Assembly: GCA_910586255.1 (NCBI GenBank)
Contig: CAJUHR010000016.1
Location: 19,489 to 83,488 of the forward strand
Length of the DNA stretch: 64,000 bases
Direction: 5' to 3'
Source of the DNA: an uncultured Lachnospiraceae bacterium
GTDB taxonomy: Bacteria > Bacillota > Clostridia > Lachnospirales > Lachnospiraceae
Below are positions 54,780-64,000 of the stretch, one piece after another. A program made the translations under genes and the position numbers. Every line of letters begins with the position of its first letter. Position 1 is the stretch's first letter. Under the pieces are notes generated by a model. It did not search any database, was not told the DNA's origin, and saw only the letters and a program-made list of their open reading frames with translations.

Positions 54780-55658
54780 ATGTCAGATTACATTATCCGG
54801 GCCACGGCGGCAGGAGGCCAGGTAAGGGCCTTTGCAGCCACCACCCGGGATACGGTGGAGGCAGCCAGGGCGGCTCACAATTTAAGTCCGGTGGCTGCGG
54901 CGGCTTTAGGGCGCCTTTTGACAGGAGGCGCCATGATGGGGGTCATGATGAAGGGGGAGGAGGATCTTCTCACCATCAAGATCGAGGGAGACGGCCCCAT
55001 TGGAGGACTGACCGTGACGGCAGATTCCAGGGGAAATGTGAAGGGGTACGTGTTTCATCCGGAGGTGATGCTGCCTCCCAATGACAAGGGAAAGCTGGAT
55101 GTGGGAGGCGCTCTTGGGGTGGGGGTGCTGACGGTCATCAAGGATATGGGAATGAAGGAGCCCTATGTGGGCCAGACCATTTTAGTGACCGGGGAGATCG
55201 GAGATGATCTGACCTACTATTTTGCCACCTCGGAGCAGACGCCCTCCAGCGTGGCCTTAGGGGTATTGATGAATCGGGAAAATACCGTGCGTCAGGCCGG
55301 GGGTTTTATTTTGCAGATGATGCCGGGAGCCTCGGAGGATGTGATTGCAGGCCTGGAGAGACGGCTGGCTCAGATTCATTCTGTCACAAAGCTGTTGGAC
55401 GAAGGCCGGACACCGGAGTCCATTTTAGAATATGTTCTGGGAGAGTACGGCCTGGAGATTTTGGACCGGACGGATATGAGATTTTACTGCAACTGCTCAA
55501 AGGAGCGGATTGAGAAGGCTCTGATCAGTGTGGGAAAAAAGGAGCTGCAGGCCATGATTGATGATGGGAAGACTATTGAGGTAAACTGCCATTTTTGCAG
55601 CAAGCATTACCCGGTAACGGTAGACGAGCTTAAAGATCTTTTGAAAAGGGCACGGTGA
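54780..55658 (+). CDS. hslO: Hsp33 redox-regulated chaperone
   Basis: A 292-residue protein, normal length. The N-terminal core begins DYIIRATAAGGQVRAF, with LGRLLTGGAMMGVMMKGEE. The C-terminal zinc site has four cysteines, CNCS near residue 238 and CHFC near 271. Oxidation releases zinc and turns on holding activity for unfolded proteins. The start at 54780 avoids overlap with the VWA gene, although no strong ribosome site is seen. Confidence 0.95.
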   Translation: MSDYIIRATAAGGQVRAFAATTRDTVEAARAAHNLSPVAAAALGRLLTGGAMMGVMMKGEEDLLTIKIEGDGPIGGLTVTADSRGNVKGYVFHPEVMLPPNDKGKLDVGGALGVGVLTVIKDMGMKEPYVGQTILVTGEIGDDLTYYFATSEQTPSSVALGVLMNRENTVRQAGGFILQMMPGASEDVIAGLERRLAQIHSVTKLLDEGRTPESILEYVLGEYGLEILDRTDMRFYCNCSKERIEKALISVGKKELQAMIDDGKTIEVNCHFCSKHYPVTVDELKDLLKRAR

Positions 55659-55738
55659 GTCCGGGCGGGGGGCAACCGTTTACAGATTATTTGTAACGGT
55701 AGCGGTCAGAAAGATGAGAGAAGAGAAAGGAGCCGAAA

Positions 55739-56395
55739 ATGAGCAATAAAGATATATTAAGCCATGTAGACCATACCCAGCTGGCCCAGACGGCAGGGTG
55801 GGAATCCGTGCGGACTCTGTGCGATGAGGCGATTCTTTACGGCACTGCGTCCGTGTGCATACCGCCTTCCTATGTAAGGCAGGCAAAGGAGTATGTGGGC
55901 GGACAGATGCAGGTGTGTACGGTGATTGGATTCCCCAACGGGTACAACACCACGGCGGTAAAGGTATTTGAGACAGAGCAGGCCTTAAGAGAGGGCGCGG
56001 ATGAGATCGATATGGTGATCAATTTAGGGTGGCTGAAGGATGGCCGGTATGATCTGGTGGAGGAGGAAATCCGGGCTGTCAAAAAGGCGTGCGGGGAGAA
56101 GATCCTGAAGGTGATCATTGAGACCTGTCTCTTGACAAGGGAGGAAAAGGTGCGCATGTGCCAGGCGGTGACGGAGGCAGGGGCAGATTACATCAAGACC
56201 TCCACCGGATTTTCAAAGGCAGGGGCTACCTTTGAGGATATTGAGTTGTTTTCTCAGAACGTGGGGGAGCAGGTAAAGATCAAGGCTGCCGGAGGGATTT
56301 CCTCCCTGGAGGATGCCAAAAGCTTCTTGAGTCTGGGAGCCGACCGTCTGGGAACCAGCCGCATTGTCCGTCTGGTGAAGGAGCAGAAGGCCTGA
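55739..56395 (+). CDS. deoC: Deoxyribose-phosphate aldolase
   Basis: A 218-residue TIM-barrel enzyme cleaving 2-deoxyribose-5-phosphate to glyceraldehyde-3-phosphate and acetaldehyde. Schiff-base lysine is in [37 protein letters not shown] and [12 protein letters not shown] are conserved. GAAAGGAG precedes the ATG. A short imperfect hairpin (ACCGTT/AACGGT, 55675-55700) lies upstream. It starts a deoC-cdd-deoB nucleoside-salvage operon. Confidence 0.96.
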   Translation: MSNKDILSHVDHTQLAQTAGWESVRTLCDEAILYGTASVCIPPSYVRQAKEYVGGQMQVCTVIGFPNGYNTTAVKVFETEQALREGADEIDMVINLGWLKDGRYDLVEEEIRAVKKACGEKILKVIIETCLLTREEKVRMCQAVTEAGADYIKTSTGFSKAGATFEDIELFSQNVGEQVKIKAAGGISSLEDAKSFLSLGADRLGTSRIVRLVKEQKA

Positions 56396-56425
56396 TTTGG
56401 CTTACAAAGATAAGAAAGGGGAAAA

Positions 56426-56863
56426 ATGGAATCAATGGAAGAATTGATCCGTCTTGCCATGGAGGCGATGAAGCGGGCGTACACTCCTTATTCCGGTTTT
56501 AAGGTAGGCGCCGCTCTTATGACTGAGGACGGGAAGGTATATCAGGGCTGCAATATTGAAAACGCGGCCTATACTCCCACCAACTGTGCGGAGCGGACGG
56601 CATTTTTTAAGGCAGTCAGCGAAGGGGAGAGAAAATTTTCGGCCATCTGTATTGTGGGCGGGATGAACGGTGTTTTGAGCAGCTACACGGCGCCCTGCGG
56701 TGTCTGCAGACAGGTAATGCGGGAATTTTGTGATCCGGAGACCTTTCGCGTGATACTTGCAATCGATGAGAACCACTGGAGGGAATATCGCCTTAAGGAG
56801 CTTTTGCCTATGGGCTTTGGGCCGGAGAATCTGAGAGAATCAGAGACAGAAAGGACACCTTAA
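56426..56863 (+). CDS. cdd: Cytidine deaminase
   Basis: A 145-residue protein, usual for the tetrameric form. Zinc site: Cys-Ala-Glu in TNCAERTAFF and the pair of cysteines in PCGVCRQVM. It turns cytidine and deoxycytidine to uridine forms. AAGGGG precedes the ATG. It is in the deoC-cdd-deoB operon, 30 bases after deoC. Confidence 0.95.
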   Translation: MESMEELIRLAMEAMKRAYTPYSGFKVGAALMTEDGKVYQGCNIENAAYTPTNCAERTAFFKAVSEGERKFSAICIVGGMNGVLSSYTAPCGVCRQVMREFCDPETFRVILAIDENHWREYRLKELLPMGFGPENLRESETERTP

Positions 56864-56897
56864 GGATAGGGCTTTGGATACGGGAAGGGAGTAAAAA

Positions 56898-58094
56898 ATG
56901 TCAGAAAAAACGTGGAAACGGATTTTTGTGATTGTGATTGATTCTATGGGCATTGGGGGAGCCCTGGACGGGGCAGACTATGGAGATGAGGGGACAGACA
57001 CTCTGGGACATATCTCCGAGAGTGTGGACCATCTCTGGATTCCCAATTTAAGAAGGCTTGGGCTGGTTAATCTCCATCCCTTAAGGCAGATGGAACCGGA
57101 GGAGAATCCCCGGGCCTACTACGGAAGGCTCAACGAGAGAAGCTGCGGCAAGGATACCATGACCGGCCACTGGGAGATGATGGGCTTAAAGACAGAAAAG
57201 CCCTTTATCACCTTTACGGACACCGGGTTTCCAAAGGAACTGATTGAAGAGCTGGAGAGGCGGACAGGCCATAAGGTGATCGGAAATAAAAGCGCCAGCG
57301 GAACGGAGATTTTGGAGGAGCTGGCAGAGGAGGAGATTGCCACCGGCCACATGATTGTCTACACTTCCGCGGATTCGGTGCTGCAGATCTGCGGAAATGA
57401 GGAGACCTTTGATTTGAAGGAGCTATACCGCTGCTGTGAGATTGCCAGGGAACTGACCATGAGAGATGAGTGGAAGGTGGGGCGTGTGATTGCCCGTCCT
57501 TATTTGGGAAGAAAAAAGGGAGAATTTAAGCGCACCAGCAACCGTCATGATTATGCGGTGCCGCCTTTTGGAAGAACTGTGCTGGACGCTGTAAAGGATG
57601 CAGGCCTGGATGTGATTTCCATAGGAAAGATTCAGGATATTTTTGCCGGCTGCGGGATAACCAGGGCTCTCAAATCAAAAAGCTCTGTTCATGGCATGGA
57701 ACAGACTATCCAGGTGGCGGGGGAGAGCTTTCATGGTATTTGCTTTGTGAATCTGGTGGATTTTGATGCTCTTTGGGGACACAGAAGAGATCCTATCGGC
57801 TACGGTCAGGAGTTGGAGCGGTTTGACGAAAAGCTGGGAGAGCTTTTGCAGATCTTAAAAGAGGAGGATCTTTTGATGATCACGGCGGACCACGGCAATG
57901 ATCCCACCTATACCGGGACGGATCATACCCGGGAGCAGGTGCCTCTTTTGGCGTATTCTAAAGGATTTACAAAAGGCGGAGAGCTGCCGGAGGCAGACAC
58001 CTTTGCCGTGGTGGGAGCCACGGTGGCGGAGGCTTTTGGGGTTAGAATGCCAAAGGGCACCATCGGCCGCTCCATTCTCTCACTGCTACGGTGA
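56898..58094 (+). CDS. deoB: Phosphopentomutase
   Basis: A 398-residue protein of the alkaline-phosphatase-like superfamily. Metal ligands: [13 protein letters not shown] with DEGTDTLGH at the N-terminus, and [18 protein letters not shown] at the C-terminus. The phosphorylated Thr is in [13 protein letters not shown]. It interconverts ribose or deoxyribose 1- and 5-phosphates, feeding DeoC. Last gene of the operon, with a terminator about 95 bases on. Confidence 0.96.
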   Translation: MSEKTWKRIFVIVIDSMGIGGALDGADYGDEGTDTLGHISESVDHLWIPNLRRLGLVNLHPLRQMEPEENPRAYYGRLNERSCGKDTMTGHWEMMGLKTEKPFITFTDTGFPKELIEELERRTGHKVIGNKSASGTEILEELAEEEIATGHMIVYTSADSVLQICGNEETFDLKELYRCCEIARELTMRDEWKVGRVIARPYLGRKKGEFKRTSNRHDYAVPPFGRTVLDAVKDAGLDVISIGKIQDIFAGCGITRALKSKSSVHGMEQTIQVAGESFHGICFVNLVDFDALWGHRRDPIGYGQELERFDEKLGELLQILKEEDLLMITADHGNDPTYTGTDHTREQVPLLAYSKGFTKGGELPEADTFAVVGATVAEAFGVRMPKGTIGRSILSLLR

Positions 58095-58188
58095 CCGGTC
58101 TGAACTGTACAGACAGGTCTGTGTATTTGCCGCACTGACCGTAAGACATCGTGCCCTTTGGGTAAAGCGTAATGGTTGTGAGTATAAA

Positions 58189-58237
58189 AAGAGCAGCTGC
58201 AGGTAAAGTGCCTGAGGGCTGCTCTTGCGGTTTTTTG
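58189..58237 (+). terminator. deo operon terminator
   Basis: AAGAGCAGC and GCTGCTCTT arms around 20 bases, followed by six T. Confidence 0.8.
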
Positions 58238-58297
58238 TTTTCTTTCCAAATTTTTCATGATACTTTTGCCGCTTGTATCAAATATGGCAGATTGGAA

Positions 58298-58498
58298 TTA
58301 CAGTGTGGTTACATGGATAGCCTGTGGGCCCTTTGCTCCCTCTGTCACTTCAAATTCTACCTGGGCACCTTCCTCAAGGGTCTTGTAGCCTTCCATATCC
58401 AGACCTGAGTAGTGCACGAAAACATCATTGCCCTGCTCATCGCAGATAAAGCCATAGCCCTTCTGGTTGTTGAACCATTTCACTGTACCTTTGCTCAT
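58298..58498 (-). CDS. Cold-shock protein (CspA family)
   Basis: A 66-residue single cold-shock domain. RNA-binding motifs KGYGFI and VFVHY are intact. It binds single-stranded RNA and DNA and melts RNA structure. On the leftward strand, AGGTAGTA lies upstream of the ATG. It is convergent with the deo operon, whose terminator separates them. Confidence 0.96.
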   Translation of the reverse strand: MSKGTVKWFNNQKGYGFICDEQGNDVFVHYSGLDMEGYKTLEEGAQVEFEVTEGAKGPQAIHVTTL

Positions 58499-58545
58499 TA
58501 TATACTACCTCCGAAATGAATATAAATGTATGTTGCGAATTTTTC

Positions 58546-58589
58546 GTAACAGTTGGGACGGGCAAGAAGATACCTGTCTGAACTGTTAC
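58546..58589. repeat. Dispersed hairpin repeat, deleted copy
   Basis: GTAACAGTTGGGACGGG pairs with CCTGTCTGAACTGTTAC (14 of 17) around a 10-base loop with CAAGAAGATA. The inner hairpin and core loop are missing. It lies upstream of the csp gene. Confidence 0.7.
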
Positions 58590-58669
58590 AATTTTCCCGC
58601 AACTTGTTTTAGAATAGCACAGAAAAATTAAGTTGTCAAACAATTTTGTGAATATTTTCGGAGATTGAA

Positions 58670-58801
58670 GTTGTAGTTTACGGGGCGGGGAAAAACGGAT
58701 AAAAACAGGCGTCAAGCTTGCTTGTAAGACTGATTTTATCCGTTTTTCCACATCGTGTGTTCGGTGTAAGCCGGACAAGAAGATGCCCCATGAACAGTAA
58801 C
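58670..58801. repeat. Dispersed hairpin repeat, copy C (132 bases, reverse orientation)
   Basis: The inner stem GGAAAAACGGATAAAAACAG at 58689-58708 pairs with 58730-58749 (one mismatch). The loop holds GCGTCAAGCTTGCTTGTAAG, the reverse complement of the loops in copies A and B. The right end reads CCCCATGAACAGTAAC. The left end is decayed. Confidence 0.87.
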
Positions 58802-58804
58802 AGA

Positions 58805-58833
58805 TTGAAAGCTGTGGTTTTTTTTGATATAAT
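58805..58833 (+). promoter_or_regulatory. Promoter of the DUF5662 gene
   Basis: TTGAAA-17 bases-TATAAT, 27 bases before the start codon and directly after repeat copy C. Confidence 0.75.
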
Positions 58834-58860
58834 CCATGAGTAGAAAGTGAGGGTGATGGT

Positions 58861-59421
58861 ATGAAGGTGATCAATATATGGCGGCATCTTGTGACGATTA
58901 CAGAGCACAAATGCCTGGTGATGAAGCATTGCTTTATGGTGGGACTTTACCGGCAGGGGATTCTTCACGATCTGTCCAAATATACGCCATCCGAATTTTG
59001 GACCGGAGTCCGCTATTATCAGGGAGACCGCAGTCCCAATGCGGTGGAGAGGGAGCTTTTGGGATATTCGGCGGCATGGCTTCATCATAAAGGAAGAAAT
59101 AAACACCATTTTGAGTACTGGATGGATTTTTCCAAAGCCAGTGGAGGGATGGTAGGCTGCAGGATGCCGATTGAATATGTGGTGGAGATGGTGATGGACC
59201 GGATTGCCGCTTGCAAGGTCTATCGGGGGAAGAATTATACGGACGCATCGGCCTGGGAGTATTATCAGAGGGAGCGTCCCTATCTGAAAGGGGCTATGAA
59301 TCCGGAAACCCAGAGGCTTCTGGAGAAGATTTTGATTATGCTCAGAGACAAGGGGGAGAGGGCGACCTTTGCCTACCTGAGAAAATTGCTGAAGAGTGGG
59401 GATTATCCCAGGCAATCATGA
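58861..59421 (+). CDS. DUF5662-family protein
   Basis: A 186-residue soluble protein. His-rich conserved start (INIWRHLVTITEHKCLVMKHC), then HDLSKYTPSEF, AWLHHKGRNKHHFEYW and CKVYRGKNY. The spaced His and Asp residues look like a metal-dependent HD-type site, but the family has no proven function I know. The ATG is preceded by a GTGAGGGTGATG context. Single gene with its own promoter and a downstream terminator. Confidence 0.85.
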   Translation: MKVINIWRHLVTITEHKCLVMKHCFMVGLYRQGILHDLSKYTPSEFWTGVRYYQGDRSPNAVERELLGYSAAWLHHKGRNKHHFEYWMDFSKASGGMVGCRMPIEYVVEMVMDRIAACKVYRGKNYTDASAWEYYQRERPYLKGAMNPETQRLLEKILIMLRDKGERATFAYLRKLLKSGDYPRQS

Positions 59422-59497
59422 TTTGTATGAGCCTTTTGTGAAACAGGAGAATATAAGAAACAGGAATAGTTATCGAAAGGAAAATCAGTTGAGAGAT

Positions 59498-59551
59498 CTC
59501 CGATAAATGGTCCAGCCGTGTGAATGCGTCCGGACCATTTATCGGAGCTTT
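59498..59551 (+). terminator. Terminator of the DUF5662 gene
   Basis: Perfect 16-base arms (CTCCGATAAATGGTCC and complement) with an 18-base loop, then CTTTT. Confidence 0.75.
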
Positions 59552-59617
59552 TGCGGTTGCGGTTTTTGCCCTGGCTGACTGTCCGGATTATCTTTGGCTC
59601 ACTGGCCGGATGATTGG

Positions 59618-59809
59618 TCAGCCCTTGAAAATATCGGCAGGGTAGTGGTATACCTCCGCGTAGGACTCCAGCTCGGAATCCGACTGGGGCAGGGCCGGAA
59701 TCAGTCCGGTGCAATCCATGGCAGAGCAGGCCTTTACGTCTAAGAGATCCGGGTCATCGCAGCCATAGGGATCATTTTGTGTTCTGTCGGGCTCTTTGGG
59801 TGGTTTCAT
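59618..59809 (-). CDS. Small conserved-looking protein
   Basis: A 63-residue, acidic, Pro-rich protein with GCDDPDLLD and SAMDCTGLIP; the CTGLIP piece feels familiar from clostridial small proteins, but I cannot name a family. GAAAGGAC precedes the ATG at good spacing. It has no membrane segment. It lies downstream of pyrG on the same strand, beyond the pyrG terminator. Confidence 0.6.
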   Translation of the reverse strand: MKPPKEPDRTQNDPYGCDDPDLLDVKACSAMDCTGLIPALPQSDSELESYAEVYHYPADIFKG

Positions 59810-59891
59810 GTTTTATCAGTCCTTTCTTTCAGTTGATTTTGGGGATAGTATAAGCAGGAGAGAGAAAATGAATAAGTGGGAAGATGTGGAA

Positions 59892-59927
59892 CGAAAAAAG
59901 GAAACGGCAAATTTATTTGTCGTTTCC
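59892..59927 (-). terminator. pyrG terminator
   Basis: Twelve-base arms GGAAACGGCAAA/TTTGTCGTTTCC with one wobble. A six-base T-tract follows on the leftward strand. Confidence 0.85.
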
Positions 59928-59959
59928 TATGGCAGTGCGCCCGGCGCTCATTCTATTTA

Positions 59960-61573
59960 TTATCCGGAAATATTTTCCTGTAAAAGAGCCGCCCGGATAA
60001 AACCGGCAAATAAGGGATGAGGCCGGTTGGGACGGGATTTTAGCTCCGGATGAGCCTGGGTGGCAATAAACCAGGGATGTTTTGGAAGCTCGATCATCTC
60101 AATAATCCTTCCGTCCGGAGATTTGCCGGAAAGCTTCATGCCGTGACCGGTAAGGGCTGCCCGGAAATCATTGTTGACCTCATAGCGGTGGCGGTGGCGC
60201 TCATGGATCAGCTCCTTACCGTAAAGCGCGTAGGCTTTTGAGGACTTGTCCAGAACACAGGGATAGGAGCCTAGCCGCAGGGTGCCGCCAATGTCCTCGA
60301 TTCCGTTCTGGTCCGGCATAAGATGGATGACCGGATGGGTGGTGGAGGGATTTAGTTCAACGCTGTGGGCATCCTCATAGCCTGCCACATTTCTGGCAAA
60401 TTCCACAATGGCAAGCTGCATGCCCAGACACAAGCCTAAAAAGGGAATGTTATTCTCTCTGGCATAGCGGATGGCAAAGATTTTTCCGTCAATGCCCCGG
60501 TCGCCAAAACCGCCGGGAACAAGGATACCCTGGGCGCCAAGGAGAAGCTCGTCCACATTTTCCCGGGTCACGGTTTCCGAGTCGATCCACCGGATATCCA
60601 CAGAGGCCCTGCAGGCCACGCCTCCGTGTTTTAGGGCCTCCACAACCGAGATATAGGCATCGTGAAGCTGGGTATATTTGCCCACCAGGGCAATGGTGAC
60701 GGAATGTTCGGGATGCTTCCAGGCATCGATCATGGCACGCCAGTCCTCCAACCGGGGGGCAGGACATTCCAGATTCAGACATTTGCAGGCCACCTCCGCC
60801 AGATGTTCCTCCTCCATGGCCAAAGGGGCCTCATAGAGTACTTCCACGTCAAGGTTCTGGAGAACATGTTCCTTGGGAACATTGCAGAACAGGGCGATTT
60901 TACTGCGGATGGAAGAGCCTAAGGGATGCTCGCTGCGGCACACAAGAATGTCCGGCCAGATTCCCATACCCTGCAAATCTTTGACACTGGCCTGGGTGGG
61001 CTTGGTTTTCAGCTCGCCGGAAGCCTTTAGATAAGGAATCAGAGTCACATGAATGAGGATGGCATTGTCATGTCCCACCTCGTGCTGGAACTGGCGGATA
61101 GCCTCAAGGAAGGGCTGGCTTTCAATGTCCCCCACGGTGCCGCCCACCTCGATGATGGCGATCTCTGTGTCCTCCGTGGTAAAATTGCGGTGAAAACGGC
61201 TCTTGATTTCATTGGTGATGTGGGGAATTACCTGGACGGTGCCGCCGCCGAAGTCGCCGCGCCGCTCCTTTTGGAGTACGCTCCAGTAGACCTTGCCGGT
61301 GGTTACATTAGAATTTTTGGTGAGACTTTCATCGATGAAGCGTTCATAGTGACCCAGATCCAGATCGGTCTCCGCGCCGTCATCGGTGACAAACACTTCT
61401 CCGTGCTGAACCGGGTTCATGGTACCCGGGTCAATGTTGATGTAGGGGTCAAATTTCTGCATGGTTACTTTATAGCCGCGGGCCTTTAAGAGACGGCCCA
61501 GAGATGCGGCTGTAATGCCCTTTCCCAGACCAGAGACCACGCCGCCGGTGACAAAAACATATTTTACTGGCAT
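59960..61573 (-). CDS. pyrG: CTP synthase
   Basis: A 537-residue protein, full length. The N-terminal synthetase has [18 protein letters not shown]. The C-terminal class I glutaminase has the nucleophile Cys in GLCLGMQLA and the His/Glu pair in [11 protein letters not shown]. It makes CTP from UTP, ATP and glutamine. AAGGAGG precedes the ATG. Single-gene unit with its own terminator, divergent from ftsH. Confidence 0.97.
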   Translation of the reverse strand: MPVKYVFVTGGVVSGLGKGITAASLGRLLKARGYKVTMQKFDPYINIDPGTMNPVQHGEVFVTDDGAETDLDLGHYERFIDESLTKNSNVTTGKVYWSVLQKERRGDFGGGTVQVIPHITNEIKSRFHRNFTTEDTEIAIIEVGGTVGDIESQPFLEAIRQFQHEVGHDNAILIHVTLIPYLKASGELKTKPTQASVKDLQGMGIWPDILVCRSEHPLGSSIRSKIALFCNVPKEHVLQNLDVEVLYEAPLAMEEEHLAEVACKCLNLECPAPRLEDWRAMIDAWKHPEHSVTIALVGKYTQLHDAYISVVEALKHGGVACRASVDIRWIDSETVTRENVDELLLGAQGILVPGGFGDRGIDGKIFAIRYARENNIPFLGLCLGMQLAIVEFARNVAGYEDAHSVELNPSTTHPVIHLMPDQNGIEDIGGTLRLGSYPCVLDKSSKAYALYGKELIHERHRHRYEVNNDFRAALTGHGMKLSGKSPDGRIIEMIELPKHPWFIATQAHPELKSRPNRPHPLFAGFIRAALLQENISG

Positions 61574-61706
61574 AAGGAAGCCCTCCTTTTTGTGGGGAAT
61601 ACAGGATTGGAATCAAAATCCGGATTCCAATAAGAGATTATACAACCAGATCTTTGCAAAATCCAGAGTTTTTTAAAAATTCATAGATTTTTTATGATAG
61701 CTTTCC

Positions 61707-61735
61707 TTGATTTCTGAGCATGTAACAAGTATAAT
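61707..61735 (+). promoter_or_regulatory. ftsH promoter
   Basis: TTGATT-17 bases-TATAAT, about 79 bases before the ftsH start. Confidence 0.75.
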
Positions 61736-61813
61736 GTAGAATAGTTGTGTTTTCCGCCAGATTCAAATCAGGAAGCACAGAGAGGTTTAGAAAAACAGGA
61801 GAAGATACAGAGA

Positions 61814-63970
61814 ATGGACAATAACAATCACAGACCGCCGGAGAACGGCGGCGGCAATAAAAACCAGGGTCCCCAGAGCCAGCTTATGGTAATGCTGGTG
61901 GCTGCCATTATCACATTGGTGGCTGTGTACATGATGCGCAATATCATGGTATCGGAGGGACGCGAGGAGGTTCGGTATGACCAGTTTGTAGCGGAAGTGG
62001 ACGCCGGCATGGTGGAATCGGTGCTGGTGAAAAGCTCCATGGTGGATATTACCTACAAGGACACGGTGAGTGACAAGAACCCGGCCAAGCAGTATTATGT
62101 GATTCGGCTGGGCTCTGACTGGGAGTTTTCCAACCGACTTTTAGAGAGCGGGGTGAAGATCGAGCAGGAGCCCCAGGACAGCAGCGTGCTGCTGGAAAGT
62201 ATTTTAAGCTTTGTGATTCCCTTTATCATCATTGTGGTGTTTATGAACTTTATGATGAAGCGTATGGGCGGCGGGATCATGGGAGTGGGAAAGAGCACAG
62301 CCAAGATGTATATGCAGAAGGACACAGGGATCACCTTTGCCGATGTGGCGGGGGAGGATGAGGCCAAGGAGTCTTTGGTGGAGCTGGTGGATTTTCTGCG
62401 CAATCCCGGCAAGTATACGCACATTGGAGCCCGGCTTCCCAAGGGCGCGCTCTTAGTGGGGCCTCCCGGAACAGGAAAAACCCTCCTTGCCAGGGCAGTG
62501 GCGGGAGAGGCCGGAGTACCCTTTTATTTTTTGTCCGGTTCGGATTTTATGGAGATGTATGTGGGCGTGGGCGCGTCCCGGGTGCGGGATCTTTTCAAGC
62601 AGGCTCAGCAGACCTCTCCCTGTATTATTTTTATTGATGAGGTGGATTCCATTGGGCGTAGCCGCAGCAACTACGGCGGTGGAGGAGAGTCGGAACAGCA
62701 GCAGACCTTAAACCAGCTTCTATCAGAGATGGACGGTGTGGATCCTTCCAAGGGGCTTCTCATTCTGGCGGCCACCAACCGGCCGGAGATCCTGGATCCG
62801 GCTCTTTTGCGACCGGGCCGGTTTGACCGGAGGATCATTGTGGATAAGCCGGATTTAAAGGGAAGAGTGGAGATCCTTAAGGTTCACGCCAAGGATGTGT
62901 CCTTAGACGATACGGTGGATCTGGATGCCATTGCCCTGGCCACCTCCGGCGCCGTGGGCTCGGATCTGGCCAATATGATCAATGAGGCGGCCATCCTGGC
63001 AGTCAAGCACAAGCGCAACGCCGTGTGCCAGAAAGATCTGTTTGAGGCTGTGGAGGTAGTGCTGGTAGGCAAGGAGAAGAAGGACCGGGTGCTCAGCAAG
63101 GAGGAAAGACGGATCGTGTCCTATCATGAGGTAGGCCATGCTCTTCTCAGCGCCCTGCAAAAGGATGCGGAGCCGGTTCAGAAAATCACCATTGTTCCCC
63201 GCACCATGGGGGCATTGGGCTATGTGATGCATGTGCCGGAGGAGGAGAAGTACTTAAACACTCAGAAAGAGCTCCATGCCATGCTGGTAGGATATCTGGG
63301 AGGCCGGGCGGCGGAGGAGATTGTGTTTAACTCTGTGACCACCGGAGCGGCCAACGATATTGAGCAGGCCACCCGTCTGGTCCGGGCTATGGTGACCCAG
63401 TACGGTATGTCGGAGAAATTCGGACTGATGGGTCTGTCTACCCAGCAGGATCAGTATCTGACCGGGCGGAGCGTGATGAACTGCGGAGATGCCACGGCGG
63501 CTGAGGTGGACAATGAGATTATGCGAATCCTCAAGGAGGCTTATGAGGAGGCCAAGCAGCTTTTAAAAGAAAACCGGGAGATCATGGACGAGATCGCGGA
63601 GTTTTTGATTGAGAAGGAGACCATTACCGGTAAGGAATTTATGCAGATATACCGCCGCTGTAAAGGGATTCCGGAGCCTGAGGAGAAAAAGGACCGGGAC
63701 GGGGAAGCCGAGAAGAAAGATCAGGCAGCCGGGGAGACCTTGCAGAAGCAGGAGGAAGCATCCGCCGGGAAGGATGAGGCCCTGCCGGAGCAGAATGGTG
63801 CGCCCTTTGGGAAGGATGAGGCCCTGCCGGAGCAGGATGAGGAACCCGCCGGGAAAGATGAGGTTCTGCCGGAGCAGGAGGCCGGAGAGCTTCAGGAGCA
63901 AAAGGATAATAACAGATGGGAAAGCCAGACCGAAGGCAAGGATACCTCCGGCTGGACGGAAGTAAAATAA
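61814..63970 (+). CDS. ftsH: ATP-dependent zinc metalloprotease FtsH
   Basis: A 718-residue protein. Two membrane helices (about 22-40 and 125-148) bracket a small outside domain. The AAA+ domain has Walker A GPPGTGKT, Walker B IIFIDEVDSIG and NRPEILDPALLRPGRFDR. The protease has zinc site HEVGH (HEAGH is more common). It degrades membrane and short-lived proteins. The pore-loop/ISH area reads GGGGESEQQQTLNQ rather than the usual GHDEREQTLNQ. The C-terminal 80 residues are an acidic tail with three 14-residue repeats (GKDEALPEQ-like; 42-base units at 63767, 63809 and 63851). The start at 61814 follows AGGAGA. Confidence 0.95.
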   Translation: MDNNNHRPPENGGGNKNQGPQSQLMVMLVAAIITLVAVYMMRNIMVSEGREEVRYDQFVAEVDAGMVESVLVKSSMVDITYKDTVSDKNPAKQYYVIRLGSDWEFSNRLLESGVKIEQEPQDSSVLLESILSFVIPFIIIVVFMNFMMKRMGGGIMGVGKSTAKMYMQKDTGITFADVAGEDEAKESLVELVDFLRNPGKYTHIGARLPKGALLVGPPGTGKTLLARAVAGEAGVPFYFLSGSDFMEMYVGVGASRVRDLFKQAQQTSPCIIFIDEVDSIGRSRSNYGGGGESEQQQTLNQLLSEMDGVDPSKGLLILAATNRPEILDPALLRPGRFDRRIIVDKPDLKGRVEILKVHAKDVSLDDTVDLDAIALATSGAVGSDLANMINEAAILAVKHKRNAVCQKDLFEAVEVVLVGKEKKDRVLSKEERRIVSYHEVGHALLSALQKDAEPVQKITIVPRTMGALGYVMHVPEEEKYLNTQKELHAMLVGYLGGRAAEEIVFNSVTTGAANDIEQATRLVRAMVTQYGMSEKFGLMGLSTQQDQYLTGRSVMNCGDATAAEVDNEIMRILKEAYEEAKQLLKENREIMDEIAEFLIEKETITGKEFMQIYRRCKGIPEPEEKKDRDGEAEKKDQAAGETLQKQEEASAGKDEALPEQNGAPFGKDEALPEQDEEPAGKDEVLPEQEAGELQEQKDNNRWESQTEGKDTSGWTEVK

Positions 63971-64000
63971 TGACACTAGATTTGACAAAAGGAAATATAA
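63970..64000 (+). CDS. Start of a gene cut off by the window end
   Basis: An ATG overlapping the ftsH stop (TAATG) begins MTLDLTKGNI before the window ends. Many MATE transporters begin with a similar DLTKGN motif, but ten residues are too few for a firm call. Confidence 0.35.
   Translation, partial: MTLDLTKGNI

Noticed and set aside
59796..60020. 74-codon forward frame after the DUF5662 gene
   Set aside because: It overlaps the pyrG terminator and pyrG end antisense. No ribosome site.

Overview
The window reads as chromosome of a low-to-moderate GC Gram-positive anaerobe in the Clostridia, most like the Lachnospiraceae. The basis is a T-box-controlled pheST, a Rex redox repressor, lone flagellin behind a sigma-28 type promoter, clostridial Shine-Dalgarno sequences (AGGAGG), sigma-A promoters with 17-base spacers, and the gene families present. 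Genus and species cannot be read from the sequence. The first 18 bases match the end of an Illumina adapter, so the contig probably really ends there and the first gene cluster may lack its upstream part.

Bases 170-16722 (AT-rich) hold twelve co-directional genes with gaps of 0-61 bases. They encode small and membrane proteins of unknown function, a dynamin-like GTPase, a HerA/FtsK-type ATPase, a Sel1-repeat protein, a membrane-anchored Ser/Thr kinase with an outside YARHG domain, a membrane-anchored PP2C phosphatase, a von Willebrand A (VWA) protein, a trypsin-like protease joined through a membrane segment to a cytoplasmic FHA domain, and a lipoprotein cell-wall amidase. Kinase-PP2C-VWA is the triad known from Escherichia coli yegI/pphC/yegL and the TerY-P systems. 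Its combination here with a dynamin, a HerA ATPase, an FHA-protease and an amidase looks like an envelope-stress or defence system. It is the best candidate for an undescribed system.

Bases 16723-25600 hold gene debris (a decayed antitoxin-PIN pair, a mosaic remnant, a frameshifted AAA-ATPase-like gene) around core genes: T-box, pheS, pheT, eno and an XRE regulator. Very strong inverted repeats lie between and after pheS and pheT.

Bases 25500-30122 are a second AT-rich accessory block: a WYL regulator, a small membrane protein, an unknown helical protein, an HNH-nuclease-like protein with a membrane-active-looking C-terminal half, a 23-residue hydrophobic peptide and a short DUF2085-like membrane protein. 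It may be a second defence or toxin locus.

Bases 30210-41925 are mostly housekeeping and transport: ABC-F, a split ThrE-type exporter, rex, an oxidoreductase, nnr, alr, mazF, a CBS/CorC protein and a MATE pump. Bases 42145-45469 hold flagellin, a PD-(D/E)XK transposase-family gene without its core, and an intact Phd-PIN toxin-antitoxin pair. Bases 45660-54745 hold yebC and a YehL-type MoxR cluster (SWIM protein, HEAT-like protein, MoxR ATPase, DUF5682 protein, VWA protein). Bases 54780-64000 are core genes: hslO, deoC-cdd-deoB, csp, a DUF5662 protein, pyrG, ftsH and the first bases of one more gene.

At least two families of short palindromic repeats are scattered through intergenic spaces. 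The more striking has ends like GTAACAGTTCA and long hairpin arms whose sequence changes between copies while pairing is kept.
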